From: Actinomycetota bacterium
Lineage (GTDB): Bacteria; Actinomycetota; Acidimicrobiia; Acidimicrobiales; Ilumatobacteraceae
Assembly: GCA_026393655.1 (NCBI GenBank)
Contig: JAPKZT010000269.1
Coordinates: 1-30,614 of the forward strand
Direction of reading: 5' to 3'
DNA: 30,614 nt
Under the pieces are notes generated by a model that was not told the DNA's origin, made no database searches, and worked only from the letters and a program-made list of their open reading frames with translations. The position numbers and the translations under genes are program-made. Position 1 is the first letter of the stretch. The number at the start of each line of letters is the position of its first letter. This document shows, piece by piece, positions 14,897-23,248 of this stretch.

Positions 14897-16005
14897 TAAT
14901 TGGTCAAGCACGCATTCAACTTGAGGCGCGATTAACTGCACCGCGTTGGCTCGTTGTTGCCGTGCCCGTGTTTTCGGTATTGTTCGCACTTGTCGTCGGT
15001 GGAGTGTTTTTACTAATTACAGGTCATCCGCCACTACGCACTTATGGCGATTTGCTGGATAACGGCTACACGAGTTTTTATGGCATCACAGACACGCTTG
15101 GTTTGGCGACCCCGCTTATCTGTACTGGTTTGGCTGCTGCGTTTGCATTTCGAATGAATCTCTACAACATCGGTCAAGAGGGCCAGTTGTATCTCGGCAT
15201 GGTCGGTGGGGCATGGGCGGGTATCGCGCTCGCACCGCATTTGAATCAGTTCATTGCTGTGCCAGTTGTGCTCGTTACTGGTGCGCTGTTTGGTGCAGTG
15301 TGGGTTTTGGTGCCTGCACTTTTACGCGCACGCATGGGCACAAGCGAAATTGTCAGTACGTTATTGCTGAATTACGTGGCACTTAATTTAATTAATTATT
15401 TTATTTATGGCTCGCGCGGTTTTTTTAGAGACCCGTCAACTCCGTTTCCGCAAGGACGACCAATTAGTGAGAGTGCAAGATTTGATTCGTTCGGCACCAC
15501 TAATACATATCCGACTTTAATTATCTCAATTATTTTGGCCGTGTTTTTATTTTGGTTTGTGCGTCGCTCAAATTATGGATTCGAGACTTCGGTATTCGCC
15601 GACTCTCCGCAAACGGCGCGATATGCCGGCATGAACAGCATCTGGCTAACCACTTCTGTGCTACTTGTTTCTGGCGCGCTCGCAGGATTAGGCGGAGCAA
15701 TGTATGTCGTCGGCCCAGCAGGCAAAGTTGATCCGGGTTTATTGCAAACTGGTCTTGGCTATGCAGGCATCGTGGTGGCCGCTCTTGCGCGGTATAACTT
15801 CGTCGCTGTAATCATTACTGCAGTTTTATTTGCTGGTCTTCGCGTTGGCGGCTCTGCGTTACAGGCTTCGTCAGATCCGGTGCCGATTGCTATCGCAGTT
15901 GTGCTACAAGGTGCAGTTTTGTTGTTTGCGCTCGGTGGCGAAATATTTAGGCGGAACAGAGTAGTGATAACACGAGTAGTGCAAAATGTGAAAGTCTCAG
16001 CATGA
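14893..16005 (+). CDS. Nucleoside-type ABC importer permease 1
   Basis: Branched-chain/BMP-type permease (BPD_transp_2 fold) of 370 residues with about eight to ten hydrophobic helices, for example WLVVAVPVFSVLFALVVGGVF near the N-terminus and LIISIILAVFLFWFV in the middle. Family landmarks are ATPLICTGLAAAFAFRMNLYNIGQEGQLYLG near residue 80, MGTSEIVSTLLLNYVALNLINY near 150, and the coupling region GFETSVFADSPQTARYAGMN followed by SGALAGLGGAMYVVG. These match YufP-type permeases, which pair with a YufQ-type partner as here. Both ends overlap the neighbouring genes by four bases (ATGA), giving a tightly coupled ATPase-permease-permease unit. Confidence 0.93.
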   Translation: MIIGQARIQLEARLTAPRWLVVAVPVFSVLFALVVGGVFLLITGHPPLRTYGDLLDNGYTSFYGITDTLGLATPLICTGLAAAFAFRMNLYNIGQEGQLYLGMVGGAWAGIALAPHLNQFIAVPVVLVTGALFGAVWVLVPALLRARMGTSEIVSTLLLNYVALNLINYFIYGSRGFFRDPSTPFPQGRPISESARFDSFGTTNTYPTLIISIILAVFLFWFVRRSNYGFETSVFADSPQTARYAGMNSIWLTTSVLLVSGALAGLGGAMYVVGPAGKVDPGLLQTGLGYAGIVVAALARYNFVAVIITAVLFAGLRVGGSALQASSDPVPIAIAVVLQGAVLLFALGGEIFRRNRVVITRVVQNVKVSA

Positions 16006-16904
16006 ACTCAAATGTTTGGCTATTGACATTTGCCGATGCTATAAGCATTGCAACGACGCTTATTTTGGCGTCACTGGGTGCAATGATCACCGAAAGATCG
16101 GGCGTGATCAATCTCGGTGTTGAGGGATATTTATTGATGGGTGCCGTCACTGGTTTTGTGGTTGCTGATTCGACGGGTCAATTGTGGCTAGCGCTTGGGT
16201 CTTCAATAGTTGTTGGTGCGGCGATGGCGCTGGTTCATGCAACATTGACAGTCACATTGCGCGCCAACCAAATCGTTTCTGGTTTAGCGATGGTGATTTT
16301 TGGTACTGGGCTTTCTCAGTTCATCGGCAAACCAATCGAAGGCAAGTCGCGCCCGGTAGTGATCGACAAAATCGATTTCGGCGTGTTATCTGATCTTCCG
16401 ATTATTGGCCCAGTAATTTTTGGGCATGATCCGATCACATATGCGACTTGGGTGTTGGCTTTGGTGATCTCGTTATACCTTCATCGCACTCGGCCTGGTT
16501 TGATTTTGCGGGCGACAGGTGATGCACCCGCCACCGTAGACGCTCAAGGTGTATCAGTTAAACGAATTCGGTATGTGCACACGGTTGTAGGTGGCGCACT
16601 TATGGGACTAGGCGGTGGCTGGTATATGTTCGCGCGTGCCGCAGCATGGAACCAATCGGCGACAACAAACGGAATCGGTTGGATTGCGCTCGCACTTGTC
16701 GTATTCGCATCGTGGAGACCACTGCGTGCGATTGCTGGTGCGGTCTTATTTGGTTTTTGTTTGCAGGTGCCGTTTACACTGCAGGGTCAACAAATAAATA
16801 TTTTGCCATCGGAGATTGTTTCGATGTTTCCATATTTGATGACGCTTGTAGTTTTGGTTGCACTGTCGACACCGCGGGCGCGACGCCGACGAGCGATAGC
16901 CTAA
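16002..16904 (+). CDS. Nucleoside-type ABC importer permease 2
   Basis: Second permease of the importer (YufQ-like), 300 residues, forming a heterodimeric channel with the preceding product. LASLGAMITERSGVINLGVEGYLLMGA near residue 20 is the hallmark of this partner; TVTLRANQIVSGLAMVIFGTGLSQFIG and the coupling segment LRATGDAPATVDAQGVSVKRIRY followed by ALMGLGGGWYM are also diagnostic. It ends in a basic tail (RARRRRAIA) consistent with an inward-facing C-terminus. ATG overlaps the previous stop by four bases. With the lipoprotein, duplicated ATPase and first permease, the importer is complete. No nucleoside-catabolic enzyme lies next to it, so the substrate cannot be confirmed from context. 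Confidence 0.93.
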   Translation: MNSNVWLLTFADAISIATTLILASLGAMITERSGVINLGVEGYLLMGAVTGFVVADSTGQLWLALGSSIVVGAAMALVHATLTVTLRANQIVSGLAMVIFGTGLSQFIGKPIEGKSRPVVIDKIDFGVLSDLPIIGPVIFGHDPITYATWVLALVISLYLHRTRPGLILRATGDAPATVDAQGVSVKRIRYVHTVVGGALMGLGGGWYMFARAAAWNQSATTNGIGWIALALVVFASWRPLRAIAGAVLFGFCLQVPFTLQGQQINILPSEIVSMFPYLMTLVVLVALSTPRARRRRAIA

Positions 16905-16953
16905 AGTAGTTCGTTTCACCCGAGAAACGACGAGAAAAGTAATCAGGCTTATT

Positions 16954-18246
16954 GTGGCAAACATTCTTGTGATAGGTGCCGGTGGGGTTGGTGGCGGTAT
17001 GGCCTCAATCGCCGAAACTCGTAGTTTCTTTGATTCGTTTATATTGGCTGATATTAACTCGGGTCGTGGCGATGAGATCATCGCCAAACTTGAAGATCCA
17101 GGTCGATTCTCGTCGGCCAAAGTTGACGCCCGCAGTAAAACAGACATCGTCGCTCTGGCGCAACGGGTCAAAGCCGATGTAATCGTCAACGCTTGTGATC
17201 CGCGTTTGAACGAGCCTATTTTTGAAGCCGCTTTTGAAGCGGGCTGTACATACCTCGATATGGCGATGAATTTAAGTAAGCCACACCCAACTAATCCGTA
17301 CGAAGAAGTGGGTGAGCCGCTCGGCAAAGATCAAATTTCTTCAGATGAACGATGGAAAGAAAAAGGATTACTCGCGCTTGTGGGTATGGGCGTCGAGCCC
17401 GGCCTGAGCAACGTGTTTGCGCGATATGCATCTGATCATCTTTTTGACACGATCGATGAAATCGGCGTGCGTGACGGTTCGAATTTGTCAATTGATGGTC
17501 TCGATTTCGCACCGACATTTTCAATTTGGACAACAATTGAAGAAACTCTGAACCCACCTGTCGTCTGGGAGAAAAAACGCGGTCTGTTCACGACTGATTG
17601 CTTTAGTGAGCCAGAGATTTTTCACTTTCCGGCGGGTATTGGTGCATATGAATGCGTGAACGTAGAACACGAAGAAGTAATCATGATTCCGCGTGAGATT
17701 GATTGCAATCGAGTCACATTCAAATACAGTCTTGGTGCAGAATTCATTGACTGGCTCAAAACATTTGCATACTTGGGTCTTGATAGCAATGAAAAAATTC
17801 GCGTTGGTGATGTTTCGGTTTCACCGCGAGATGTGTTGGCCGCGGTACTACCTAATCCTGCAAAACTTGGTCACTTGATGCATGGTCGAACATGTGCAGG
17901 CACTTGGGTCAAGGGCACTTACGACGGTAAGCCACGCGAAGTTTATTTGTATCACGTGGCCGACAATGAAACGACAATGCGTGACTGGGGATCGCAAGCA
18001 GTGTTGTGGCAAACGGCGATGTGTCCGGTCGTTGCACTTGAGTTGCTCGCTAATGGAAGTTGGAAGGGAGTTGGCGTGCGCGGACCAGAAGCGTTTGATG
18101 CGGTGCCATTTTTGAATCTGCTTGGCGAGTACAACACGCACCACGGAATCATGGAGATGGGACCAGGTTTGTGGCCGAGTCCAAAGCCGACTGGTCAGCC
18201 TGGTTGGGACCGACCAGTTAAGCGCGCGATCGTGCCCGGCTATTAG
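16954..18246 (+). CDS. Saccharopine dehydrogenase-like NAD(P)-binding protein
   Basis: Soluble oxidoreductase of 430 residues. The N-terminal Rossmann domain has ILVIGAGGVGGGMASIA (nucleotide-binding glycine loop), FILADIN at the end of the second strand, VKVDAR-like SAKVDARSKTDIVALA, and DVIVNACDPRLNEPIFEAAFEAGCTYLDMAMN, which is the saccharopine dehydrogenase/carboxynorspermidine synthase pattern. GMGVEPGLSNVFARYA marks the start of the catalytic domain. Possible activities include saccharopine or lysine dehydrogenation or carboxyspermidine formation; the sequence does not settle which. The GTG start leaves the glycine loop at the right distance from the N-terminus; TAATCA ends eight bases upstream and may be its -10. 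The gap of 49 bases from the importer suggests a separate or read-through transcript. Confidence 0.87.
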   Translation: MANILVIGAGGVGGGMASIAETRSFFDSFILADINSGRGDEIIAKLEDPGRFSSAKVDARSKTDIVALAQRVKADVIVNACDPRLNEPIFEAAFEAGCTYLDMAMNLSKPHPTNPYEEVGEPLGKDQISSDERWKEKGLLALVGMGVEPGLSNVFARYASDHLFDTIDEIGVRDGSNLSIDGLDFAPTFSIWTTIEETLNPPVVWEKKRGLFTTDCFSEPEIFHFPAGIGAYECVNVEHEEVIMIPREIDCNRVTFKYSLGAEFIDWLKTFAYLGLDSNEKIRVGDVSVSPRDVLAAVLPNPAKLGHLMHGRTCAGTWVKGTYDGKPREVYLYHVADNETTMRDWGSQAVLWQTAMCPVVALELLANGSWKGVGVRGPEAFDAVPFLNLLGEYNTHHGIMEMGPGLWPSPKPTGQPGWDRPVKRAIVPGY

Positions 18247-18276
18247 TCAGTCGTTGATCTACTAATTATTTTCTAG

Positions 18277-19227
18277 TTATTTTCCGGCGAGAATTTTAAT
18301 AACCGGCGCAAAGCTATTGACATCTTCGCCGCCAACGATGATGTAAGACAATCCCCAACGTTCTCGGCGCGCAATTAAGTCTTCTGCAATCTTTGCAGGT
18401 GGCCCCATTAGAGCGAACGGCGAATCTGCAACCATCTTTGGATCAACTTTCAACATATTTGCAGTGCCATTAATTGCTTCATCGGCGCTATCGCGAATAT
18501 TGACTAAGAAAGTACGAATATTAAGTTCAATATTTTGCATTCGCGTACCAGCAGCAGTTTGCACAATTTCGATTTTTTCGGAAACAGCCTCTGCGCTCAT
18601 GTGACTAATTGTCTCGGTATTAACAACGCCGTCTTTCAATGATGGGTTAATGCCGACGATGTCGGCAAGTTGTGCGGCGAGTTTAAGAACTCTTGGTCCA
18701 CCGCCACCAATCAAAATTGGTGGGCAGGGACGCTGCACTGGCAAAGGCGCAGAAACATAATCAGTAATTTTGTAATGTGCGCCCGTAAATGTGAACTTTT
18801 CGCCGGTCATCGCGTGCTTGATGATCTCGAGTCCTTCGAGAAAGCGATCGATGCGCACGCCAGGCTTGTCGTAGACCATGCCAGATTGTTCATAATCAGT
18901 AAGCATCCATCCTGGACCGATGCCAATTTCAAGTCGGCCATCTGACAAAAGATCAAGTGTCGCTAATTCTTTTGCAAGTACAACTGGATGTTTGTAGTCG
19001 TTGTCCCAAACGAGTGCACCGATTCGCAAGTTTTTAGTTGCGTCGGCAACGCTCATCAGAGCGGGCACTGGGGCGAGTTGATCGGTGAAGTGATCTGGCA
19101 TTGTGAAAGAACTAAAGCCAAGATCTTCCGTAGCTTTTGCGAGGTCAACCCACTCTTTTTTTGAACCGGCTTTACTCGCTTGAATTCCAAATCTGAACGG
19201 TCGAATTATTGGTTTCGTAGAAGTCAT
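18277..19227 (-). CDS. LLM-class F420-dependent oxidoreductase (MSMEG_2516-type)
   Basis: Luciferase-like TIM-barrel enzyme of 316 residues, expected to use the deazaflavin coenzyme F420. The start IIRPFRFGIQASKAGSKKEWVDLAKATEDLGFSSFTMPDHF, the segment LRIGALVWDNDYKHPVVLAKELATLDLLSDGRLEIGIGPGW and PCPPILIGGGGPRVLKLAAQLADIVGIN are characteristic; the last is the cofactor-binding strand of the F420 group rather than the FMN luciferases. From memory it matches the TIGR03621 (MSMEG_2516) family, whose substrate is unknown. ATG 19227 is preceded by TAACAT at six bases, so it is probably leaderless. It converges with the saccharopine dehydrogenase-like gene (30-base gap, no clear terminator) and is divergent from the penicillin-binding protein. 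Confidence 0.92.
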   Translation of the reverse strand: MTSTKPIIRPFRFGIQASKAGSKKEWVDLAKATEDLGFSSFTMPDHFTDQLAPVPALMSVADATKNLRIGALVWDNDYKHPVVLAKELATLDLLSDGRLEIGIGPGWMLTDYEQSGMVYDKPGVRIDRFLEGLEIIKHAMTGEKFTFTGAHYKITDYVSAPLPVQRPCPPILIGGGGPRVLKLAAQLADIVGINPSLKDGVVNTETISHMSAEAVSEKIEIVQTAAGTRMQNIELNIRTFLVNIRDSADEAINGTANMLKVDPKMVADSPFALMGPPAKIAEDLIARRERWGLSYIIVGGEDVNSFAPVIKILAGK

Positions 19228-19233
19228 CCAAAA

Positions 19234-19239
19234 ATGTTA
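19234..19239 (-). promoter_or_regulatory. Leaderless -10 box of the LLM oxidoreductase
   Basis: On the minus strand TAACAT ends six bases before ATG 19227. The -35 is weak. It shares a 77-base divergent region with the promoter of the penicillin-binding protein. Confidence 0.5.
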
Positions 19240-19292
19240 CTCTTCGTGCTCAATCAAAGTCGCTGTGGAGACCCGCGTACTTCGATTACAAG

Positions 19293-19298
19293 TAGATT
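19293..19298 (+). promoter_or_regulatory. Leaderless -10 box of the penicillin-binding protein
   Basis: TAGATT ends six bases before GTG 19305; there is no Shine-Dalgarno sequence and no convincing -35. The spacing supports GTG 19305 over the GTG at 19308. Confidence 0.5.
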
Positions 19299-19304
19299 AG
19301 ATGT

Positions 19305-21599
19305 GTGGTGAAGAAGATTCTTCGCGCGATAAGCACCCCTCGAGGTCTGTTTGTAACGCGCCTTGCGGCCGTGATGATTGCAGGTGCAATGTTTATTGCG
19401 GCAACTGTGACGGCGATGGCCCCGCGAGTGTGGGGGATATTGAATTCTCATTCGCAGGTGCCACCAGTATTAACTGGATTCTCTGGTCTTGCCGAGCGAA
19501 GTTATGTTTTTGATGAAACTGGTAAGCAAATCGGCGTTTATCAATTGGAGAATAGCCAGATTCTAAATATTGACAAGATACCGGTTGATGTTGTGGCAAC
19601 GATTTTGGCGCTTGAAGACAACGAATTTAATCGTCACAAAGGTGTCAATCTTCGTTCGTTCACACGGGCGATCTTGTCAAATACGCAATCTGGTGCCAAA
19701 CAGGGTGCGAGCACGATCACGATGCAAGTCGTCAAGAACGAGTTTCTTGCTGGCTTTGAGCGAAATGGTCGCTACAAAGTTTTGCAAGCTCGCTACGCCA
19801 CGATGCTTGAAAAGCAAGTTCCAAAACGAACAATACTTGAGCGATATCTCAACACGATTTATCTAGGCAACAATACTTACGGCTTGCAAGCTGCGTCTGA
19901 AAGATATTTTGGCAAAAGTGTCAGCGAGTTGACTTTGCTCAACGGCGCATTTCTTGCAGGGCTAATACAGGCGCCGTCAACTTATGATCCGATCTCTCAT
20001 CCTGATAGTTCTCGCGCACGGTATCTAGAAGTTCTTGATCGACTCGTCGCAACTGGACTGCTCAGTCAAGATGAGCGAACCAAAATCGGTGACAAACCCG
20101 CGATTCCTGAAGCGTTAGCCAAAGTAGAAAATTCAAATCTTGAGCGAACCTACTTCACAGAATTTACAAAAGACTATTTGTTAAACCGTAGCGACGTGTT
20201 GGGTACGACATATCAGCAGCGCTATAACGCTTTGTTCAGAGGCGGTCTCAAAATTTATACGACGCTTAATTTGGAAGCCCAAGCGGCCGCCGAGCAAGCA
20301 GTAAAAAATCAGCTGCCAGAAAATAAAGCTGGGATACAAGCATCGCTGATTTCATTAGATTCAAAAACCGGTGCGATTCGCGCGATGGTTGGTGGCCCAG
20401 GTTTCAAAGCCGGACAAAGTGAAGTCAACTTGGCATTGCGTCGACGACAAACTGGGTCGAGCATTAAGTTTTTCATTTTGGCGACGGCATTGCAAGCGGG
20501 TGTGCAACCAGATGACTTGATAGACGGAACTTTGCCGTGCACACTACCTAATCCAGAAAATTTGGATGAACCTTTTGAAATCACTAAAGGTGTGAGTCAG
20601 CCAACTGCGCCACTTCGAGTGATGACCTGGCTTTCAATCAACTGCGCTTACGCGAAATTATCGCAGATAGTTGGTCTAGATCGTGTGGTGGCCACGATGT
20701 ATCGCATGGCCGCATCGGAGTGGCTGAGCAAAGAGACCTACACGATTCAGCCCTACGCAAGTTTGGCAACGGGCGCCAATGAACTCAGCGCAATGGATAT
20801 GGCATCGGGTATTCAAACGTTGGCTAATTCTGGGGTGCACCGTGAGCCATACATGATTCAAAAAATTGAAGATGCAAAGGGCACGATTTTGTTTGAGAAC
20901 GAGGCAGCTGTTGTAGAACAGACTTTGCCTAGCGATGTAGCCAATAACGCCGCCGACATTATGCGAGGCGTAATCGAGTTTGGTACAGCGCGACGAACGC
21001 CGCTTGCTGATGGTCGTCCAGCCGCGGGCAAGACCGGAACGCAAGACAACAACACCAACGCTTGGTTTGTGGGTTTCACTCCGCAATTCTCAACAGCAGT
21101 TTGGGTTGGTGATCCGAAAGGATATACAAAAATGACTTCACGCAATGTTCCAGAGTTTGCTTCAGTTATTGCTGGTCGCGGAGGAGTGCAGGGTTCAATG
21201 TTTCCCGCGATGATTTGGAAGGCGTATATGGATGATGTGCATAAGGGTCTTGAAATACTTAATTTTCCTAAGCCACCAGCACCAACGCGACAGCCGCTTC
21301 GGCTTTATCTGCCAGGTGTTGAATGCCCGGCGCAAGTTGTCTCCGGCACGATTCCTGTTAATACTGTTGCACTCACCAAAAAAGAAGCCAGATTAACGAC
21401 AACAACCGTCGCGCCGGAAGGCGTTGAGCCGACAGTTGCCAATACTGTGGTGATCAGCGTGCTTACTCCGGACACAACAATTGCGCCGACCGACTCAAAC
21501 CCATACTCACCCGTGCCATCGACTAGCCCAGGTTTGTATTTCTTTGATTGTAGAAAGCCTTTACAAAATAATGTGCAAACCACAACTGGTGCCCCGTAG
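19305..21599 (+). CDS. Class A penicillin-binding protein (bifunctional transglycosylase/transpeptidase)
   Basis: Builds and cross-links peptidoglycan outside the membrane. Parts in order: short cytoplasmic basic start, one membrane anchor (about residues 17-36), GT51 glycosyltransferase domain with ALEDNEFNRHKGVNLRSFTRA (catalytic Glu in EDNEF), GASTITMQVVKN, ERYLNTIYLGNNTYGLQAASERYFGK, then the transpeptidase domain with the active-site Ser385-x2-Lys388 (TGSSIKFF), Ser444-Ile-Asn446 and Lys576-Thr-Gly578. The last ~75 residues are Thr/Pro/Val-rich and probably disordered. All catalytic motifs are intact; 764 residues is typical for an actinobacterial PonA-like enzyme. The GTG start is supported by the leaderless -10. 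Its stop overlaps the next gene by one base. Confidence 0.95.
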   Translation: MVKKILRAISTPRGLFVTRLAAVMIAGAMFIAATVTAMAPRVWGILNSHSQVPPVLTGFSGLAERSYVFDETGKQIGVYQLENSQILNIDKIPVDVVATILALEDNEFNRHKGVNLRSFTRAILSNTQSGAKQGASTITMQVVKNEFLAGFERNGRYKVLQARYATMLEKQVPKRTILERYLNTIYLGNNTYGLQAASERYFGKSVSELTLLNGAFLAGLIQAPSTYDPISHPDSSRARYLEVLDRLVATGLLSQDERTKIGDKPAIPEALAKVENSNLERTYFTEFTKDYLLNRSDVLGTTYQQRYNALFRGGLKIYTTLNLEAQAAAEQAVKNQLPENKAGIQASLISLDSKTGAIRAMVGGPGFKAGQSEVNLALRRRQTGSSIKFFILATALQAGVQPDDLIDGTLPCTLPNPENLDEPFEITKGVSQPTAPLRVMTWLSINCAYAKLSQIVGLDRVVATMYRMAASEWLSKETYTIQPYASLATGANELSAMDMASGIQTLANSGVHREPYMIQKIEDAKGTILFENEAAVVEQTLPSDVANNAADIMRGVIEFGTARRTPLADGRPAAGKTGTQDNNTNAWFVGFTPQFSTAVWVGDPKGYTKMTSRNVPEFASVIAGRGGVQGSMFPAMIWKAYMDDVHKGLEILNFPKPPAPTRQPLRLYLPGVECPAQVVSGTIPVNTVALTKKEARLTTTTVAPEGVEPTVANTVVISVLTPDTTIAPTDSNPYSPVPSTSPGLYFFDCRKPLQNNVQTTTGAP

Positions 21600-22306
21600 T
21601 GGCTTCATTGAAACCGCTATTAGAACTTCAGCGAGTTGACACTGCGTTAGCTCAACTCAAGCATCGGTTGGCGACACTCGAAGAGCGGACAAACCTGACG
21701 GCGGCAACGACTTTGCTGAATAGTTTCAACAAAGAGTTGGTTTCAGTAACGGCACAACTCAAAGTTACGCAGCAAGATATTGAATCATTGGAAATTGATA
21801 ATAAGAAACGCGAGTCGTCAATCGCTAAATATTTGCAGCAACTTAAAACAATTATTGCCCCGCGTGAGGCCGAAGCACTGCAGCACGAAATTGCAATGGC
21901 CACTGCCGAGCGAAGCGCCAATGATGATAAAGAACTTGCATTGCTTGAAGTTGCTGAGCAATTTGATCGCCAGCAACTTGAGTTGAACAATCAGATCCTC
22001 AAGCAAAACGAAGTTATTGAGCAAGCCAAACGGGCTCTAGCTTCGGCGATAGAGCAGTGCGAGCAATCAAAACTTGAACTCGAGGCGAAGCGCATTACTA
22101 TGTCTGCGATTATCGACCCAGAACTAATAAAACTTTATGATCTTAAAAAAAATAAGCGAACTACGCCAGCAGTGGCCGATTTGCATAAAGCAACTTGCCA
22201 GTCGTGCCATCTTGATCTATCAACCGTTGAATTGTCTGCACTCAAAAAATGCCCTGAAGACGTAATTCCAGAGTGTCCGAATTGCGATTGCTATCTAGTT
22301 GTTTGA
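21599..22306 (+). CDS. Coiled-coil C4 zinc-ribbon protein (CT398/PF02591 type)
   Basis: A 235-residue protein made of a long coiled coil (about residues 5-180, rich in Glu, Gln, Leu and Lys) and a C-terminal zinc ribbon with CxxC pairs at about Cys200/Cys203 (CQSCHLD) and Cys226/Cys229 (CPNC). This architecture is that of the widespread CT398-like family, commonly called a nucleic-acid-binding or zinc-ribbon-domain protein, whose role is not well defined; bacterial members have been linked to secretion and flagellar partners. GTG 21599 shares one base with the stop of the penicillin-binding protein gene, so the two are translationally coupled. Confidence 0.9.
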   Translation: MASLKPLLELQRVDTALAQLKHRLATLEERTNLTAATTLLNSFNKELVSVTAQLKVTQQDIESLEIDNKKRESSIAKYLQQLKTIIAPREAEALQHEIAMATAERSANDDKELALLEVAEQFDRQQLELNNQILKQNEVIEQAKRALASAIEQCEQSKLELEAKRITMSAIIDPELIKLYDLKKNKRTTPAVADLHKATCQSCHLDLSTVELSALKKCPEDVIPECPNCDCYLVV

Positions 22307-22331
22307 TTGATGTGAACTGACTGTTTATCTA
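22303..22331 (+). promoter_or_regulatory. Possible promoter of the small membrane protein gene
   Basis: TTGATT (22303-22308) and TATCTA (22326-22331) have a 17-base spacer, and ATG 22336 follows four bases later. The -35 overlaps the upstream stop codon. Spacing to the ATG is shorter than in the other leaderless genes, so this is less certain. Confidence 0.35.
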
Positions 22332-22335
22332 GACG

Positions 22336-22827
22336 ATGTTTTTTTGGTTTATTGCAACTTCTATTTGGTCGGTATGGTTTGTATTTCGTGACCCAAAATT
22401 TGATTATCGACTTCTGGCGATTGCTGCATTGATACCTGATTTGGCTGACGGTCTGCTTCGGGCTTTTGGCATGACGCAGAGTGTGATGCACAGTGTCGTC
22501 ACGAGCATCGCCGTATTGTTTGCGATCATGATTGCAACTGCTGGTCGACGCCCAATCCGTCAAAGGCTCTTGGCAATACCGATTGGTTTATTCATGCATT
22601 TAATTTATGATGGCGCATTTACTGCTACGAAAACTTTTTGGTGGCCGTTAACTGGCACTTCGATTGACGATAAATCTCTGCCGTCAATCGAACGCGGGCT
22701 GATTAATCTGCCGCTTGAGCTGCTCGGCTTCGTCGCGTGCATAGTTGCCTGGAGATACTTCGCACTTTCCGTCGCTCACCGCCGCCACACTTTTCTAAAA
22801 ACAGGATCGTTGCAACGCGCAGATTAA
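22336..22827 (+). CDS. Small multi-pass membrane protein, unknown function
   Basis: A 163-residue protein with about four hydrophobic segments (MFFWFIATSIWSVWFVF, LLAIAALIPDLADGLL, VVTSIAVLFAIMIATAG, LLGFVACIVAWRYFAL). Conserved-looking polar residues sit at helix ends: PDLADG, MHSVV and FMHLIYDGAF. The pattern of Asp and His residues facing the membrane recalls YdjM/YfhO-like metal-dependent hydrolase-type membrane proteins (PF04307), but I cannot confirm it. It ends 20 bases before the 3' end of the convergent RNase P RNA gene. No clear Shine-Dalgarno sequence precedes the ATG. Confidence 0.75.
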   Translation: MFFWFIATSIWSVWFVFRDPKFDYRLLAIAALIPDLADGLLRAFGMTQSVMHSVVTSIAVLFAIMIATAGRRPIRQRLLAIPIGLFMHLIYDGAFTATKTFWWPLTGTSIDDKSLPSIERGLINLPLELLGFVACIVAWRYFALSVAHRRHTFLKTGSLQRAD

Positions 22828-22846
22828 AACTAATTTTGGGGTAACA

Positions 22847-23223
22847 GTGAGTCGGTCGATAAGCGGGATTTTGTAGTTTCAACAGTTTCCTGTCGATCCT
22901 GACGACCATCCATCTATGCGGCCTACCCGAGGGTTGCTCGAAAGCAAACGGACAGTTCATGCCCTCTGCATGGCCTTGCTTCAAGTGACGTACCAAGCCG
23001 CAACTGTTGCCACCTGCGCTGGTGCGCTCTTACCGCACCGTTTCATCCTTACCTGTGACAAAAATCTTGCGAAATTTATCCATCGGCGGTTTATTTTCTG
23101 TTGCACGTAATATCAGGTCACCCCGATCTGGCTTTCACCAGCACTTTGTCCTGCGAAGTCCCGACTTTCCTCAATGTCGCAATGCAAGCACCACAACACT
23201 GCGGTCGTCTGACCGACTCACCG
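22847..23223 (-). ncRNA. rnpB: RNase P RNA (bacterial class A)
   Basis: The catalytic RNA that matures tRNA 5' ends. Read on the minus strand, the two ends pair perfectly over 11 bases (GTGAGTCGGTC with GACCGACTCAC) as helix P1. Just inside the 5' end comes GAGGAAAGTCGGGACTT (complement of 23156-23172), the conserved P4/CR-I element; in the middle GAAACGGTGCGGTAAGAGCG and GCACCAGCGCAGGTGGCAA; and near the 3' end CCCGCTTATCGACC. Their order and spacing over about 377 bases match type A RNase P RNA of actinobacteria. Ends are set by P1 and may be off by a few bases. Open frames over this interval are spurious. The gene lies downstream of the ferritin-like lipoprotein gene on the same strand. 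Confidence 0.95.
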
Positions 23224-23231
23224 TTGGTTTA

Positions 23232-23237
23232 AGTGTA
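23232..23237 (-). promoter_or_regulatory. Candidate -10 box of rnpB
   Basis: TACACT on the minus strand ends about eight bases before the 5' end of helix P1. The weak -35 region falls inside the last codons of the ferritin-like lipoprotein gene (stop at 23249), so rnpB may also receive read-through. Confidence 0.45.
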
Positions 23238-23248
23238 TGGGTGAAGTT

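Noticed and set aside
22828..22846. Terminator between the small membrane protein and rnpB
   Set aside because: Only a weak AAAA/TTTT pairing is present, too unstable to support a call.
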